Notes: generated by a model not told the origin, from the letters alone. A stretch of DNA of 64,000 bases from Propionibacteriaceae bacterium (GCA_031261455.1 JAISJP010000001.1:1-64000), one strand, 5' to 3'. Counted from the stretch's first letter, positions 29,635 to 39,639 are shown. Numbers and translations: made by a program.

Positions 29635-30291
29635 TCAGACGATTTCCTTGGCGGAAAGGACCGTCAAGAACTGCCTAGCCAGAGTCGGATTCTCGATCTC
29701 GGCCAACGAGACGTTCACTAGGTCGATCTGTGGGATGTAGGCGTTGATGTTCACTCGCGGGTCAGCAACAACGGCCACATCCTCGCCGATGCTCTCGGCC
29801 CCAACGACGATTCGCGGGGCGCGAAGCACCAGCCAGTCAGTGGTTTCGCCCACCAACTCCTCTTCCATGTTCTCCTTATCATCCAGACGGTTACCCATGA
29901 GTTCCCACACTCGTTGCACATAGGCAGTGTCATCGTGACTGGTACGAACACCATGCGTGCCGGTGAAGACGGCACGTTTGATGGCTCCACTGCGCAGGTA
30001 AGGGATGATGGTCTTCACCGAGTCGGTGCAGACTTGGACGAGTTCCTCGTTAGTGCCACTCGCCCCCAGGCCGACGGCAGAGTACACCGCATCTTGGCCC
30101 TCAAGCAGCGCGGCGATGTCCGCAGCGACCAAGGCGTCACCAACAATCAACCTCGCCCCGTCCAGCCCTTGCGTATCTGACGTGGGCCGCACTAGGGCAG
30201 TGACTTCATGCCCATGCTCTAGCGCCACCTGCACGAACAGTTTGCCGGTCTTGCCGGTTCCGCCTAGTACCGCGATCTTCATTACTGCCAC
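29635..30291 (-). CDS. NAD(P)-binding (NmrA/SDR-like) protein
   Basis: 'MKIAVLGGTGKTGKLFVQVALEHGHEVTALVR' Rossmann motif; 'WLVLRAPRIV'. Confidence 0.87.
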   Translation of the reverse strand: MAVMKIAVLGGTGKTGKLFVQVALEHGHEVTALVRPTSDTQGLDGARLIVGDALVAADIAALLEGQDAVYSAVGLGASGTNEELVQVCTDSVKTIIPYLRSGAIKRAVFTGTHGVRTSHDDTAYVQRVWELMGNRLDDKENMEEELVGETTDWLVLRAPRIVVGAESIGEDVAVVADPRVNINAYIPQIDLVNVSLAEIENPTLARQFLTVLSAKEIV

Positions 30292-30308
30292 CTATCTGAT
30301 TTGCTGAT

Positions 30309-31445
30309 CTAGTTGTTGGTGCCGACGGCGGTGACCGCCTGCCAGAGTTTGAGGTAGTTGCCACCCCAGAGCTTGTTCAGGTCGTCGGAGGAGTAGCCAC
30401 GATCCAGTAGCCCCTGCGACACATTGTTCGCCTGAGACGCGTTGATCCAGTCGGATACGCCACCGCCATGATTGAAGTCCGACGCGATGCCAATGTGGTC
30501 GATGCCAGCTAGTTCGACACCTCGGTCGATGCTTGTCACTAGGTCTTGGACACTCTGTACCGGGTGGTCCAGATCAAGGATCACATGCCAGCGGTGCAGG
30601 AACGTCCAGAACTTGTCGTCATCCCAGAATTCGGTCTCGGGGTTGTTCACCGTCGAGAAGTCTGCTGCGGTTTGCGGCGGAGTGAGGCCGTATTCCCGCC
30701 ACAGTTCGATGACCTCGTCCCGACGCTGCGGAAGCCGAGTGCCAAGGTAGGACGCGAAGGCGACCACGTTCAACAGTCCCCCACCTGCGGCAATCCTGCG
30801 GACGTTGTCATCAGTGAGGTTGCGTGGCACGTCAACGATCGAGCGGAACCCAGTGTGAGATGCCAAGACTGGCGCGGACGAGTGGTCAAGGGTCGCATCA
30901 ACGGCGCGAGTCGAGAGTTGCGAGACATCGACGATCACACCACGTTCGTTCAGTCGCTTAACTGCCGCGATACCCTGCGCGCTGAGGCCTTCGTAATCGA
31001 TGTGTTCCGACACGAAGGGGTACGCCCTGGCAGACTCCGCCCACCAGTTGGTGCCGATAAACGCGAATGCGAACTGTCGCACTCCCCGGTCCACCCACAG
31101 ATCCAAGGCCTCAGGACCGGGCGCAGTGTCGAAAGGCGCGACATTCTGGTAGCCGAGAATGATGGCAAACTTGCCCTCATCTTTGGCCTCAACCAGCTCT
31201 GCAGGCGAATACACCAGACGCACGGTATCGGCGTTGCGCTCAACGTAGTCGGTGACGTTTGCGTACTGCCGCTCCAACTCGGCGAGGACGGGCGTCTTGT
31301 CCCCTCCTCGCCGAGTCGGCTGCGCCTGGATCGTAACGACGGAAGCGTTGATTCCGCCGCTACGAGCCAGCGCAATGCTGAAGTGGGCGTTGTCATCATC
31401 GATTGGAAAGTCAACGTGCCCATCTAGGCGCAGCGGATCACTCAC
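30309..31445 (-). CDS. Membrane dipeptidase (peptidase M19 family)
   Basis: 'LDGHVDFPIDDDNAHF', 'VDVSQLSTRAVDATLDHSSAPVLASHTGFRSI', 'GIDHIGIASDFN'. Confidence 0.88.
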   Translation of the reverse strand: MSDPLRLDGHVDFPIDDDNAHFSIALARSGGINASVVTIQAQPTRRGGDKTPVLAELERQYANVTDYVERNADTVRLVYSPAELVEAKDEGKFAIILGYQNVAPFDTAPGPEALDLWVDRGVRQFAFAFIGTNWWAESARAYPFVSEHIDYEGLSAQGIAAVKRLNERGVIVDVSQLSTRAVDATLDHSSAPVLASHTGFRSIVDVPRNLTDDNVRRIAAGGGLLNVVAFASYLGTRLPQRRDEVIELWREYGLTPPQTAADFSTVNNPETEFWDDDKFWTFLHRWHVILDLDHPVQSVQDLVTSIDRGVELAGIDHIGIASDFNHGGGVSDWINASQANNVSQGLLDRGYSSDDLNKLWGGNYLKLWQAVTAVGTNN

Positions 31446-32326
31446 TTGACCGGCTGCGGATTCACTTCAGAGTGAGTGATGGCGGCATTCTCGATGCCGT
31501 ACTTCGCCAACACTGCACCATACGTACCATCTGCAATCGCGGCGTTCACGGCGTCAGCCCAGAGTTGCGCATAGCCGGACTCCTTAGAGACCGCAAAACC
31601 GGACAGGCCAACGATGACCTTCGGGCCGGTGATCTTCCATGAAGGGTCCTGCTTGATCAGCCAGCCACCCGATGATGCGGTGACGGAACCGAGCTGAGCG
31701 CGACCGCTCTTCACCGCGAGGAACTCGGCAGTCTTGTCAGGATAGGTTTGCAGATCAATGGCCGGCTTGCCGTCAGCAACGCACTGCTCACTGACTGCGG
31801 TCACGTGTGCCGACACCGAGTCGCCAGCAATGCTAGCGATGGCAAGCCCGCACAGGTCGGAGTCCTTGTCGCCAATCTCGGGTTGATCAATCGGGGTGAT
31901 GAAGAAGTATCCCGACTCATACACCGAGATCTGGTCAACAACCTCGATACGCTCCGGCAGAATGTCAGTGCCCAGACCGATGTCATACTTACCGCTTTGC
32001 ACGCCAGTGATGGTGGTCTTCCAGTCATTCGGGATCAGCTCAATGGTGGCGCCAAGCTCGGCGGCAGCCGCAGCGAGAGTCTCGTAGATATAGCCAACGG
32101 GATCGCCGTTGTCATCGAACGCTGCCAACGGGAGACCCCAGTCCGGCTGGAAGGTGCCCTTGAGCGTGGTGCCGCGCAACGGGTTGTTCTCCAACGTGTA
32201 GGCAGCATCCGTGGTGGTTGTGGTCGACGCGGACGGGGTTTCGCTGGAGCAGCCGGTGAGCAGGGCTGCGAGGCTGACACCAGCCACCAGTACCTTGGTG
32301 ATTGAGTGTTTTGCTGTGTTCTTCAT
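31442..32326 (-). CDS. Amino-acid-type ABC transporter substrate-binding lipoprotein (SBP_bac_3)
   Basis: Lipobox 'LAALLTGCSSE'; 'YIYETLAAAAAELGATIELIPNDWKTTITGVQSGKYDIGLG'. Confidence 0.9.
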   Translation of the reverse strand: MKNTAKHSITKVLVAGVSLAALLTGCSSETPSASTTTTTDAAYTLENNPLRGTTLKGTFQPDWGLPLAAFDDNGDPVGYIYETLAAAAAELGATIELIPNDWKTTITGVQSGKYDIGLGTDILPERIEVVDQISVYESGYFFITPIDQPEIGDKDSDLCGLAIASIAGDSVSAHVTAVSEQCVADGKPAIDLQTYPDKTAEFLAVKSGRAQLGSVTASSGGWLIKQDPSWKITGPKVIVGLSGFAVSKESGYAQLWADAVNAAIADGTYGAVLAKYGIENAAITHSEVNPQPVK

Positions 32327-32356
32327 TTTCTTTCCTTGCATATGTTTGGTTGGGGT

Positions 32357-33226
32357 CTAGTTCTTCTTGGAGGCCGAGTCATTTCTGGCAGTGATCCTGC
32401 GCAGGAACTCTCGGGTTCTTTCCTCTTGGGGGTTGTCGATGACCTGTTCGGGTGTGCCGTACTCGGTGATCGCGCCCCCAGAAAGAAAGGCGATGTGGGT
32501 GGATATCTCGTGCGCAAAGGCGATCTCATGCGTCGCAATGACCGCAGTCACACCACTCTTCGTTGACTTCTCGATCACGTCAAGAACCTCACCAACAAGC
32601 TCCGGGTCTAGAGCACTGGTTGGTTCGTCAAACAGGATGAGTTTCGGGTCCATGGCGAAGGCACGGGCAATGGCCACCCGCTGTTGCATGCCGCCGGACA
32701 GCTCGATGGGATACGAGTCCTTGTTGTCGGCCAAGCCAACGATGCTGAGCCACTCCATAGCCACGCGCTTCGCCTCGTCCGGGCTCAAACCACGCACATG
32801 TATCGGAGCCTCAATGATGTTCTCCAACGCGGTCATGTGCGGGAAAAGGTTGAAGTTCTGGAATACCATGCCCACTTCGGCTTGCTGAGCACGAATGACC
32901 TTCTTGGGCGCCTGGTACAGCTTGCCTTTCTTCTCAATGAGTCCCTGCACTTCACCGTCGATGGCAATGACTCCGGCGTCTGGGACTTCCAGTTGCGCGA
33001 TGCAGCGCAACAGTGTGCTCTTACCCGACCCGGATGAGCCGATCAGAGAGAGAATCTCACCCTTGGCAATGTCGAGGTTGAGTTGGTCCAACACCACCAG
33101 GTCATGGAAGCTCTTGCGCAGGTTCTTGATCTCTACAAAGTGCCCCGCGTGTTCTGACGGCTGCCCTTCGTCGGCAGTCACCAGGTTGGGGTCTAGGTTG
33201 GGACCGGAGTTGGAAACGTCGCTCAC
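32357..33226 (-). CDS. Amino acid ABC transporter ATP-binding protein
   Basis: Walker A GSSGSGKST, 'LSGGMQQRVAIARAFAMDPKLILFDEPTSALDPE'. Confidence 0.95.
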   Translation of the reverse strand: MSDVSNSGPNLDPNLVTADEGQPSEHAGHFVEIKNLRKSFHDLVVLDQLNLDIAKGEILSLIGSSGSGKSTLLRCIAQLEVPDAGVIAIDGEVQGLIEKKGKLYQAPKKVIRAQQAEVGMVFQNFNLFPHMTALENIIEAPIHVRGLSPDEAKRVAMEWLSIVGLADNKDSYPIELSGGMQQRVAIARAFAMDPKLILFDEPTSALDPELVGEVLDVIEKSTKSGVTAVIATHEIAFAHEISTHIAFLSGGAITEYGTPEQVIDNPQEERTREFLRRITARNDSASKKN

Positions 33227-34210
33227 TTAGGCAAACACCTCCTCAACCCTTGGCTTGGATTGTCTGGAAAACACGGATCTCGAGATCCGTTGCTTGGCAA
33301 CAGTCCCCCCATCAGCACTGCGAACACCCCGCCGCGCCTTGGTGCGTGACCCGATGAGTCTCTCCAGCGGTATCTGCGCTAGGGAGAGAATGCTGGTGAT
33401 GATGATGTACCAAACGGTCGCCACCATCAACAATGGAGCGATCCGATAGTTGCTAGACGAGATGAGCTGCGTGGCGTACAGCAGGTCGCTTACGGCTAGC
33501 ACACTGACTATCGAGGTGCCCTTGATGAGCTCGATCAGCAGGTTGCCTAGGGACGGCACGATGGCTTGCAGCGCTTGTGGCAGCACAATTCGTGTGGAGA
33601 TGCGGAAGTCGCTGAGCCCGAGCACCTTGCCCGCCTGCGTCTGTTCCTTCGGCACCGAGATGATGCCGCCACGAATAATCTCGCTTGCTGTGGCGATGAT
33701 TGGCAGCGCAAAACCGAGCATCGCCGCAGCTTCTTTGGAGATCAGATCGACCGGACTGATATGTATCAACCCGAGAAACGGCAAGTCAAGGTCAAATGGG
33801 CGCACAAAGTAGCCGATGTTGTACCAGAAGAGCAGTTGGACCATCCACGGGATTGACCGGAATATCCACACATAACCCCAAGCCAGGGCTTGAAACACCG
33901 GATTCTCTGACAGCCGGACCAGTGCCAGGCCAAACCCGAACACCAGCGAGATCACCATGGTGAGGGCGGCGAGCCAAAGCGTGAACTTCAACCCAGCCAT
34001 GATGGTGGGCCAGAAGAAGTACTTGGCAAACACTCCCCACTCAAACGCCGGGTTGATCGAGATTTTGTACAGCAGCCTCACCAGCAACAAGGTGACGATG
34101 GTTGCGGACGTCCAGCGTCCCACATGAAGCGGCTTGGTGATTCCAAACTCAGTTTCCTGCGCCACAGCACGGTCGAAACTCAATGGCGCGAACGCAACAC
34201 GATCCGCCAT
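33227..34210 (-). CDS. Amino acid ABC transporter permease
   Basis: 'GLKFTLWLAALTMVISLVFGFGLALVRLS', 'GKVLGLSDFRISTRIVLPQALQAIVPSLGNLLIELIKGTSIVSVLAVSDLL'; start chosen at MADRV (34210), an upstream Met at 34258 is possible. Confidence 0.92.
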   Translation of the reverse strand: MADRVAFAPLSFDRAVAQETEFGITKPLHVGRWTSATIVTLLLVRLLYKISINPAFEWGVFAKYFFWPTIMAGLKFTLWLAALTMVISLVFGFGLALVRLSENPVFQALAWGYVWIFRSIPWMVQLLFWYNIGYFVRPFDLDLPFLGLIHISPVDLISKEAAAMLGFALPIIATASEIIRGGIISVPKEQTQAGKVLGLSDFRISTRIVLPQALQAIVPSLGNLLIELIKGTSIVSVLAVSDLLYATQLISSSNYRIAPLLMVATVWYIIITSILSLAQIPLERLIGSRTKARRGVRSADGGTVAKQRISRSVFSRQSKPRVEEVFA

Positions 34211-34494
34211 GTGGTTTCCTATCTCCTGCTGATCTCCTGCTGAGTAATGAATGCTCAACGTATACGCTGGACGACGTTACCATACGCAGTCGCGGTTTTC
34301 CTCAATTGATGACATTTTGGACACCACGTTCGCGATATTCACGCTCGAGCGCCCTTGACTTACAAGGTGAGTGCAGTGGCGAGGGCCCGGTCGTCCACAT
34401 TTTAGGCAGTGTTCGACAATGCGACTGAACAGTGTGAGAGTGCCCGGCATGAGCGAAACAGCCATTACACCTGAGACCCATGGTGGGTCGCGCA

Positions 34495-34573
34495 TTGCGT
34501 CCAGCCTCCTCCACCTTGCCGGTGTACAGGTCGATGGAGTAACTGAGCATCCGGAAGGTGTAGAAACTGATGC
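34495..34573 (-). pseudogene. 79-bp fragment of an MBOAT acyltransferase gene (remnant)
   Basis: 76/79 identical to 28002-28080 within the MBOAT CDS, same orientation; encodes ISFYTFRMLSYSIDLYTGKVEEAGRN. Confidence 0.85.
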
Positions 34574-34761
34574 AGAGTGAGGTCACCCAGCGTGTCTGCA
34601 GAGACGGTGGCTTGATGGCGGGTGAGCGCAAGACGACTGCCGCAGGGAGCATCACGTTAGTGGTCGGTCAGGGGGACGACGGTTCGGCTCCTTGGTGATG
34701 CTGCGAGTGCTGACCGCCGAGGGGCTGCGTCACCCAAAGCGATGTCCAAGAAGTAGTAGGC

Positions 34762-35955
34762 TTGCGGATCGTGGGGTTGGGAGCCTTCGCGCGAAGTAGC
34801 GACGTGGTGGACAGGCTTCCGCGTCCCATTTATGTGTTAGCGGTGGCTAATTTTTTGGTGGCTACTGGGTTTGGCGTGATGTCGCCGGTGTTGCCGGTTT
34901 ATGCGCGGATGTTTGGGGTTTCCAGCTTTCTGACCGGACTGGTGGTGTCATCGCTGGCGATTCTGCGATTAGTTACCGCGCCAGCGGCGTCCAAAATCCT
35001 GAAGCGTGCGCATGTGCGAGACATGGTGGCTGCTGGAACGTTTTTGATTGCCATTACTACGTTCATGATGGGCATCGCCGATACCTACGGCGAACTGCTG
35101 TTGTGGCGGGGGCTGTCCGGGTTTGGATCGGCGATTCACTCCGTGGGATCGATGTCATTGGTGTTTGCGCTGGCACCGGTGCATATGCGCGGGCGAGCAA
35201 ATGCGCTTGCCGCAGGCGGTTGGGTGGTGGGCGGCATGGCCGGACCGGCGCTCGGCGGGCTGGTGGCGCAGATCTCCATTCATGCGCCTTTTTTCTTCTA
35301 CTCCGTGATGCTGCTAGTTAGCGGGATCACCGTAATCCTCATGATCCCGCGCACCAAGGCCGAGGAAGCGGAGAACAAAGAACCGTCGATTCCACTGCGA
35401 GATCTGCTGCATGACCGTCGATTTGTGACCGCTTGCGTGGTGTCGTTTGCACACTCTTGGCAGTCGTTTGGGGTGCGGGTGTTGCTGATTCCGTTGTGGG
35501 TCACCGAGGTGCTCGGCCTGAGTTCGACGTACACCGGATGGGCATTTGCGATCTCGGCCGCATTCCAGTTTGCCTGCTTGTCCCCCACTGGTTGGGCCTC
35601 TGACAAGCTGGGACGCCGGTTGACGCTCACCCTTGGAACCGCACTCACTGCGCTGGTATCAGCAGTGTTCGCGGTGTCTCACTCCTTCGTGGTGCTGGTT
35701 GTACTGCTGTGCGTCTACGCTGTGGGTGCCAATGCGAACTCTGCCAGTGGTCAGGCGTTGCTCGCCGACACCGTGCCGGCAAACTCGGGCACCGCACTTG
35801 CAACGTTTCAAATGGCTGGGGACGCCGGCTTGGTCACTGGACCGTTGGTCGCAGGCGCCCTCGTGGACGTGCTGCCGATGAGTTACGCCTGGGGCGTGGG
35901 AGCACTGATGTTAGCGCTAGCCAGCGGGCTTTCGTTCCGTCTGAAGGACGCCTAG
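34762..35955 (+). CDS. MFS transporter
   Basis: 'YVLAVANFLVATGFGVMSPVLPVYARMFGVSSFLTGLVVSSLAILRLVTAP', multi-TM. Confidence 0.9.
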   Translation: MRIVGLGAFARSSDVVDRLPRPIYVLAVANFLVATGFGVMSPVLPVYARMFGVSSFLTGLVVSSLAILRLVTAPAASKILKRAHVRDMVAAGTFLIAITTFMMGIADTYGELLLWRGLSGFGSAIHSVGSMSLVFALAPVHMRGRANALAAGGWVVGGMAGPALGGLVAQISIHAPFFFYSVMLLVSGITVILMIPRTKAEEAENKEPSIPLRDLLHDRRFVTACVVSFAHSWQSFGVRVLLIPLWVTEVLGLSSTYTGWAFAISAAFQFACLSPTGWASDKLGRRLTLTLGTALTALVSAVFAVSHSFVVLVVLLCVYAVGANANSASGQALLADTVPANSGTALATFQMAGDAGLVTGPLVAGALVDVLPMSYAWGVGALMLALASGLSFRLKDA

Positions 35956-38651
35956 GACGACGTCTTGCGCCTGCCTCCGCCGCGCGTCGTCTTCGTGGTC
36001 CGCTCGCCACCATCGGCGGGAGCTTGCGTGGCTACCGGCTCGTCACAACGGACGTAGCCACGACCACCGCAGTGCTCACACTCCTCGGTGAAGGCCTCTG
36101 CCAAGCCGGTGCCGATGCGCTTGCGCGTCAACTGCACTAGGCCAAGACTGGTGACTTCGCTCACCTGATGGCGGGTGCGGTCCCGGCCTAGGCACTCGAC
36201 TAGGCGGCGCTGCAGCAGTTCGCGGTTGCTAGGCAGCACCATGTCGATGAAGTCGACCACAACGATGCCACCAAGGTCACGCAGGCGCAGTTGGCGCACG
36301 ATCTCTTCGGCGGCTTCAAGGTTGTTCTTGGTGACGGTCTCTTCGAGGTTGCCGCCGGAGCCGATGAAGCGACCAGTGTTGACGTCGATGACAGTCATGG
36401 CCTCGGTGCGGTCAATGACCAGCGAACCGCCCGACGGCAGGAACACCTTGCGTTCCAGTGCCTTGGCGATCTGCTCGTCGATGCGATACTTGGCAAACGG
36501 GTCGCCCTGCTCGGTGGCGTCCCAACGCACGAGGCGCTCGGCCAGCGTGGGGGCGATGTGGTTGACGTACGCCGAGATGTTCTCGTAGGAATCGGTCGGG
36601 CCACCGTCACCACAGACGATCAACTGTGTGAAGTCTGGGGTGAACAGGTCACGCACGATGCGCAGCGTCAGCTCGGGCTCTGAATACAGCAGTTGCGGCG
36701 CAGAACCGGCGCTCACCTTGCGGTCAATGACCTCCCACTGGGCACGCAGCCGCTCCACGTCGTGAGCCAACTCCTCAACAGTGGCGCTCTCGGCGGCAGT
36801 ACGGATGACCACCGAGGCTCCGTCGTCTACCTGGTCTAGCAGGATAGTTTTGAGACGCAACCGCTCCGCATCGGAGAGTTTGCGACTGACGCCGGACAGG
36901 TGTCCCTTCGGCGAGTAGACGACGTAGCGGCCGGGCAGCGAGACGTGACCGGTGAGCCGGGCACCCTTCGCGCCGACCGGGTCCTTCGACACCTGCACGA
37001 GCACGCTCTGGCCGGGCTTGAAGACCACCTCGACCTTGCGGTCAGCGCCCTGCTCGCCGTAGGCTTCCCAGTCCACTTCACCGGCGTACAGCACGGCGTT
37101 GCGACCGCGACCGATGTCGATAAACACTGCTTCCATGCTGGGCAGCACGTTCTGCACCTTGCCGAGGTACACGTTGCCGATGAGGCTGGACGCGCTGGCG
37201 CGGTCTACGTAGTGCTCCACCAAAATGCCGTCTTCAAGCACGGCAAGCTGCGTGTAGTCGGGGTGTTGACGCACCACCATGCGACGCTCCACCGACTCGC
37301 GGCGCGCCAAAAACTCGGCTTCCGTGAGGATGGGGGCGCGACGCCCAGAAGACCTAGAGTCCTTGCGGCGCTGACGCTTCGCTTGGATGCGCGTGGAGCC
37401 TTCAATGCCGGTGACTTCGTCGTTTGACGAGTCGCCACGCGCTTGCCTCGGCTCGCGCACCTTGACCACTACGTCGCTGGTGTCGTCATCGGAGCCGGAG
37501 GAATCCTCGCCACGACGGCGACGCAAGCGACGGCGACGGCGATGGCCGGAGCCCTCTTCTTCGTCCTCACTAGCGCCATCATCTGCAGGATAGCCGCCGG
37601 TGTTGTCCCAGCCTTCGTCGTCGCTGGTGCTGCCTTCGCCACCATCAGATGAGCGTTCATTCTTGTGACGTTTGCGGCCACCACGACGACGACGACGCCG
37701 TGAGGCACCCTCTTCGCCCGACTCGGTGTCGTCCTTGTCGTCGGACTCGTCTTCTCGGCGGCCACCTGCCGTCTCGGCAATGGCTTCGGTCAACTCGGCG
37801 AGTGCCGCATCGCGCTCCTCTGGAGCAACGCCACGGCGTCCGCGACGACCACGCGTGGTCTTGGCTGAGGTGAGCGCCGCGTCCAGTTCCGCGCTGAGGT
37901 TCTCGTCCACTGGAGACGGGGCCGCGATTTGCTCGTAGATGTCTGCGGTGAGGGACGAGTTTGCTGTGGTGGCCTCGGAGCCAAGTTCGTGGGCACGTTG
38001 CAGCACCTCTTTGGAGGTGATACCCAACTCGCGAGAGATCTGGGAGACGCGCTTCTTCGGCTTGTCAACGTCTGGTTCGACGACGACCGCTTCAGCCTCC
38101 TCGGTGACTTCAACGACGTCCGGCTCGTGCGTCTCAACAGTCGTTTCAAACTCTCGCGTGGAAGACCTTCTGCCCCGATTTCTGAGACCGCTGCGGGATG
38201 GAGGCCGTGAGACCCCAACACCTTGCTCGGCGTTGACCGATGCAGCATCAAAGCTCGGTTGTGACGCTTCGACCGCAGTTTCACGCGGAGCATCGACGGT
38301 GGACTCGTCGAAGGCAGCTTGGACGCGACCGGCACCACGCCCGCGTCCACGCTCGTTCTTCTGTTTGGTTGGCACCTTTGCGCTCCGAGCGTCTGAGGTC
38401 TTAGCTCCGTGTCGGGTGCCGCTCTTGGCTGCTCCTGACCGGCCGCTGCCACTTCGGGAACGCTCGGTACCCTCAAGGAAAGCATCGTCGGCGTCCGACG
38501 AACGCGTGGATCGTCTCGGCCTCTCAGCGGGTTCTACAACAGGGGGCGCCACGAAAACTGGGGCAACAGGAGGCCCAGCGGGGCGGGTGGAAGAACGTCT
38601 GCCAGTTGGCGGACGCGGTAGGTCAAGGTCGGGAGTGTTGTCATCGAGCAT
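35952..38651 (-). CDS. rne: Ribonuclease E/G with N-terminal IF2_N-like and low-complexity charged region
   Basis: 'GNVYLGKVQNVLPSMEAVFIDIGRGRNAVLYAGEVDW', 'IDVNTGRFIGSGGNLEETVTKNNLEAAEEIVRQLRLRDLGGIVVVDFIDM', Zn-link 'CEHCGGRGY'; 'KKRVSQISRELGITSKEVLQRAHELG' IF2_N-like. Confidence 0.94.
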   Translation of the reverse strand: MLDDNTPDLDLPRPPTGRRSSTRPAGPPVAPVFVAPPVVEPAERPRRSTRSSDADDAFLEGTERSRSGSGRSGAAKSGTRHGAKTSDARSAKVPTKQKNERGRGRGAGRVQAAFDESTVDAPRETAVEASQPSFDAASVNAEQGVGVSRPPSRSGLRNRGRRSSTREFETTVETHEPDVVEVTEEAEAVVVEPDVDKPKKRVSQISRELGITSKEVLQRAHELGSEATTANSSLTADIYEQIAAPSPVDENLSAELDAALTSAKTTRGRRGRRGVAPEERDAALAELTEAIAETAGGRREDESDDKDDTESGEEGASRRRRRRGGRKRHKNERSSDGGEGSTSDDEGWDNTGGYPADDGASEDEEEGSGHRRRRRLRRRRGEDSSGSDDDTSDVVVKVREPRQARGDSSNDEVTGIEGSTRIQAKRQRRKDSRSSGRRAPILTEAEFLARRESVERRMVVRQHPDYTQLAVLEDGILVEHYVDRASASSLIGNVYLGKVQNVLPSMEAVFIDIGRGRNAVLYAGEVDWEAYGEQGADRKVEVVFKPGQSVLVQVSKDPVGAKGARLTGHVSLPGRYVVYSPKGHLSGVSRKLSDAERLRLKTILLDQVDDGASVVIRTAAESATVEELAHDVERLRAQWEVIDRKVSAGSAPQLLYSEPELTLRIVRDLFTPDFTQLIVCGDGGPTDSYENISAYVNHIAPTLAERLVRWDATEQGDPFAKYRIDEQIAKALERKVFLPSGGSLVIDRTEAMTVIDVNTGRFIGSGGNLEETVTKNNLEAAEEIVRQLRLRDLGGIVVVDFIDMVLPSNRELLQRRLVECLGRDRTRHQVSEVTSLGLVQLTRKRIGTGLAEAFTEECEHCGGRGYVRCDEPVATQAPADGGERTTKTTRGGGRRKTSS

Positions 38652-38982
38652 TTTTGCTCCTCACCATCCACTTGTCCCCAGTGATTTCTTGATCTTTGGG
38701 GTGTTTGGGATGTGTTCGTATCACCCGCAGAGGGTCGCTGTCAGGCAACGAACTCGTATGCCGTCAAGCTCGGCACTCTTGCGTGCGAAAAGCCAATCGG
38801 TTTACGTGTGTTTCGCTTGAAAAGACCCCCGCGGTCGGCATGAACCGTCGCGGTAAGGCTCTCTAAGGGGAGAAGCACACAAGTTAATTGCATCGACCTT
38901 GGAATCAGTTGATGCACTAAACCTAAGCCCTAGTCTACTCCCTGTACGGGGTTAGTCGTGCATTATGACACGCGGCACGCGG

Positions 38983-39639
38983 TTAGAACTGTTCCATTCT
39001 GGTGTAAAGCGGCTCGACGGTCAACGACGCCCCCAGCCCCACCAAGGCCAACACCACGTCGGCGGGACGGACCAAGGGTTGAGCGTGTTTCAGCGTGACT
39101 CGCAGCACGCCTTGCTGAACTTCAATGGCGGTGACGGCGGGACGGACGTCCAACTGCTTGGCCCCTTTGGCACCGTCGCGCGTCACTTCGTAGCTGTCAA
39201 CCGCCAGCAGACCAGCCACGGCCTCATCGATTCCCGTACCGATGAAGGGTTGAGCTTCCCAGATGGAGTGTTGCAGTTCAGTCTGGATGGCACCACGCTT
39301 GGTCGCTTCTGCGGTGACCACCTCCATACCGACGGGCATTGCCACATTGATGGACGCCTTGAGGATGTCGAGATTCATGGGCTCCGCGAGACCAAGCTCC
39401 ACGTACTCTGCATATGACGCCGCGCCTGTGGAGGCAACGTTGGCAAAGGAGATGCGCACGCGGGGGGAGAAACCCGAGGAGTACGCCACGGGGATCTGCG
39501 CGCGGCGCAGCACCCGTTCAAAGGCGCGGGAGAAGTCCCGATGAGAGCTAAAACGCGCCGGTCCAGTTTTTGTATATCGTATACGAACCCACATTTCCGG
39601 GGGTTCACGGCGCTCTGGCTGCGGACTATTCTTTGCCAT
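38983..39639 (-). CDS. TIGR03936-type radical-SAM-associated protein (DUF2344)
   Basis: 'MWVRIRYTKTGPARFSSHRDFSRAFERVLRRAQIPVAYSSGFSPRVRISFA'; overlaps the radical SAM gene. Confidence 0.88.
   Translation of the reverse strand: MAKNSPQPERREPPEMWVRIRYTKTGPARFSSHRDFSRAFERVLRRAQIPVAYSSGFSPRVRISFANVASTGAASYAEYVELGLAEPMNLDILKASINVAMPVGMEVVTAEATKRGAIQTELQHSIWEAQPFIGTGIDEAVAGLLAVDSYEVTRDGAKGAKQLDVRPAVTAIEVQQGVLRVTLKHAQPLVRPADVVLALVGLGASLTVEPLYTRMEQF

Noticed and set aside
34260-34760. Possible small CDSs or IS remnant in the 500-bp gap around the MBOAT fragment
   Set aside because: Apart from the 79-bp MBOAT match, no transposase motif, terminal inverted repeat or convincing ORF could be recognised by eye.
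37490-37720. Repetitive cga/acg-rich tracts in the rne N-terminus as a possible CRISPR-like or satellite repeat
   Set aside because: They encode Arg/Lys/Asp/Glu-rich low-complexity protein without regular spacing.
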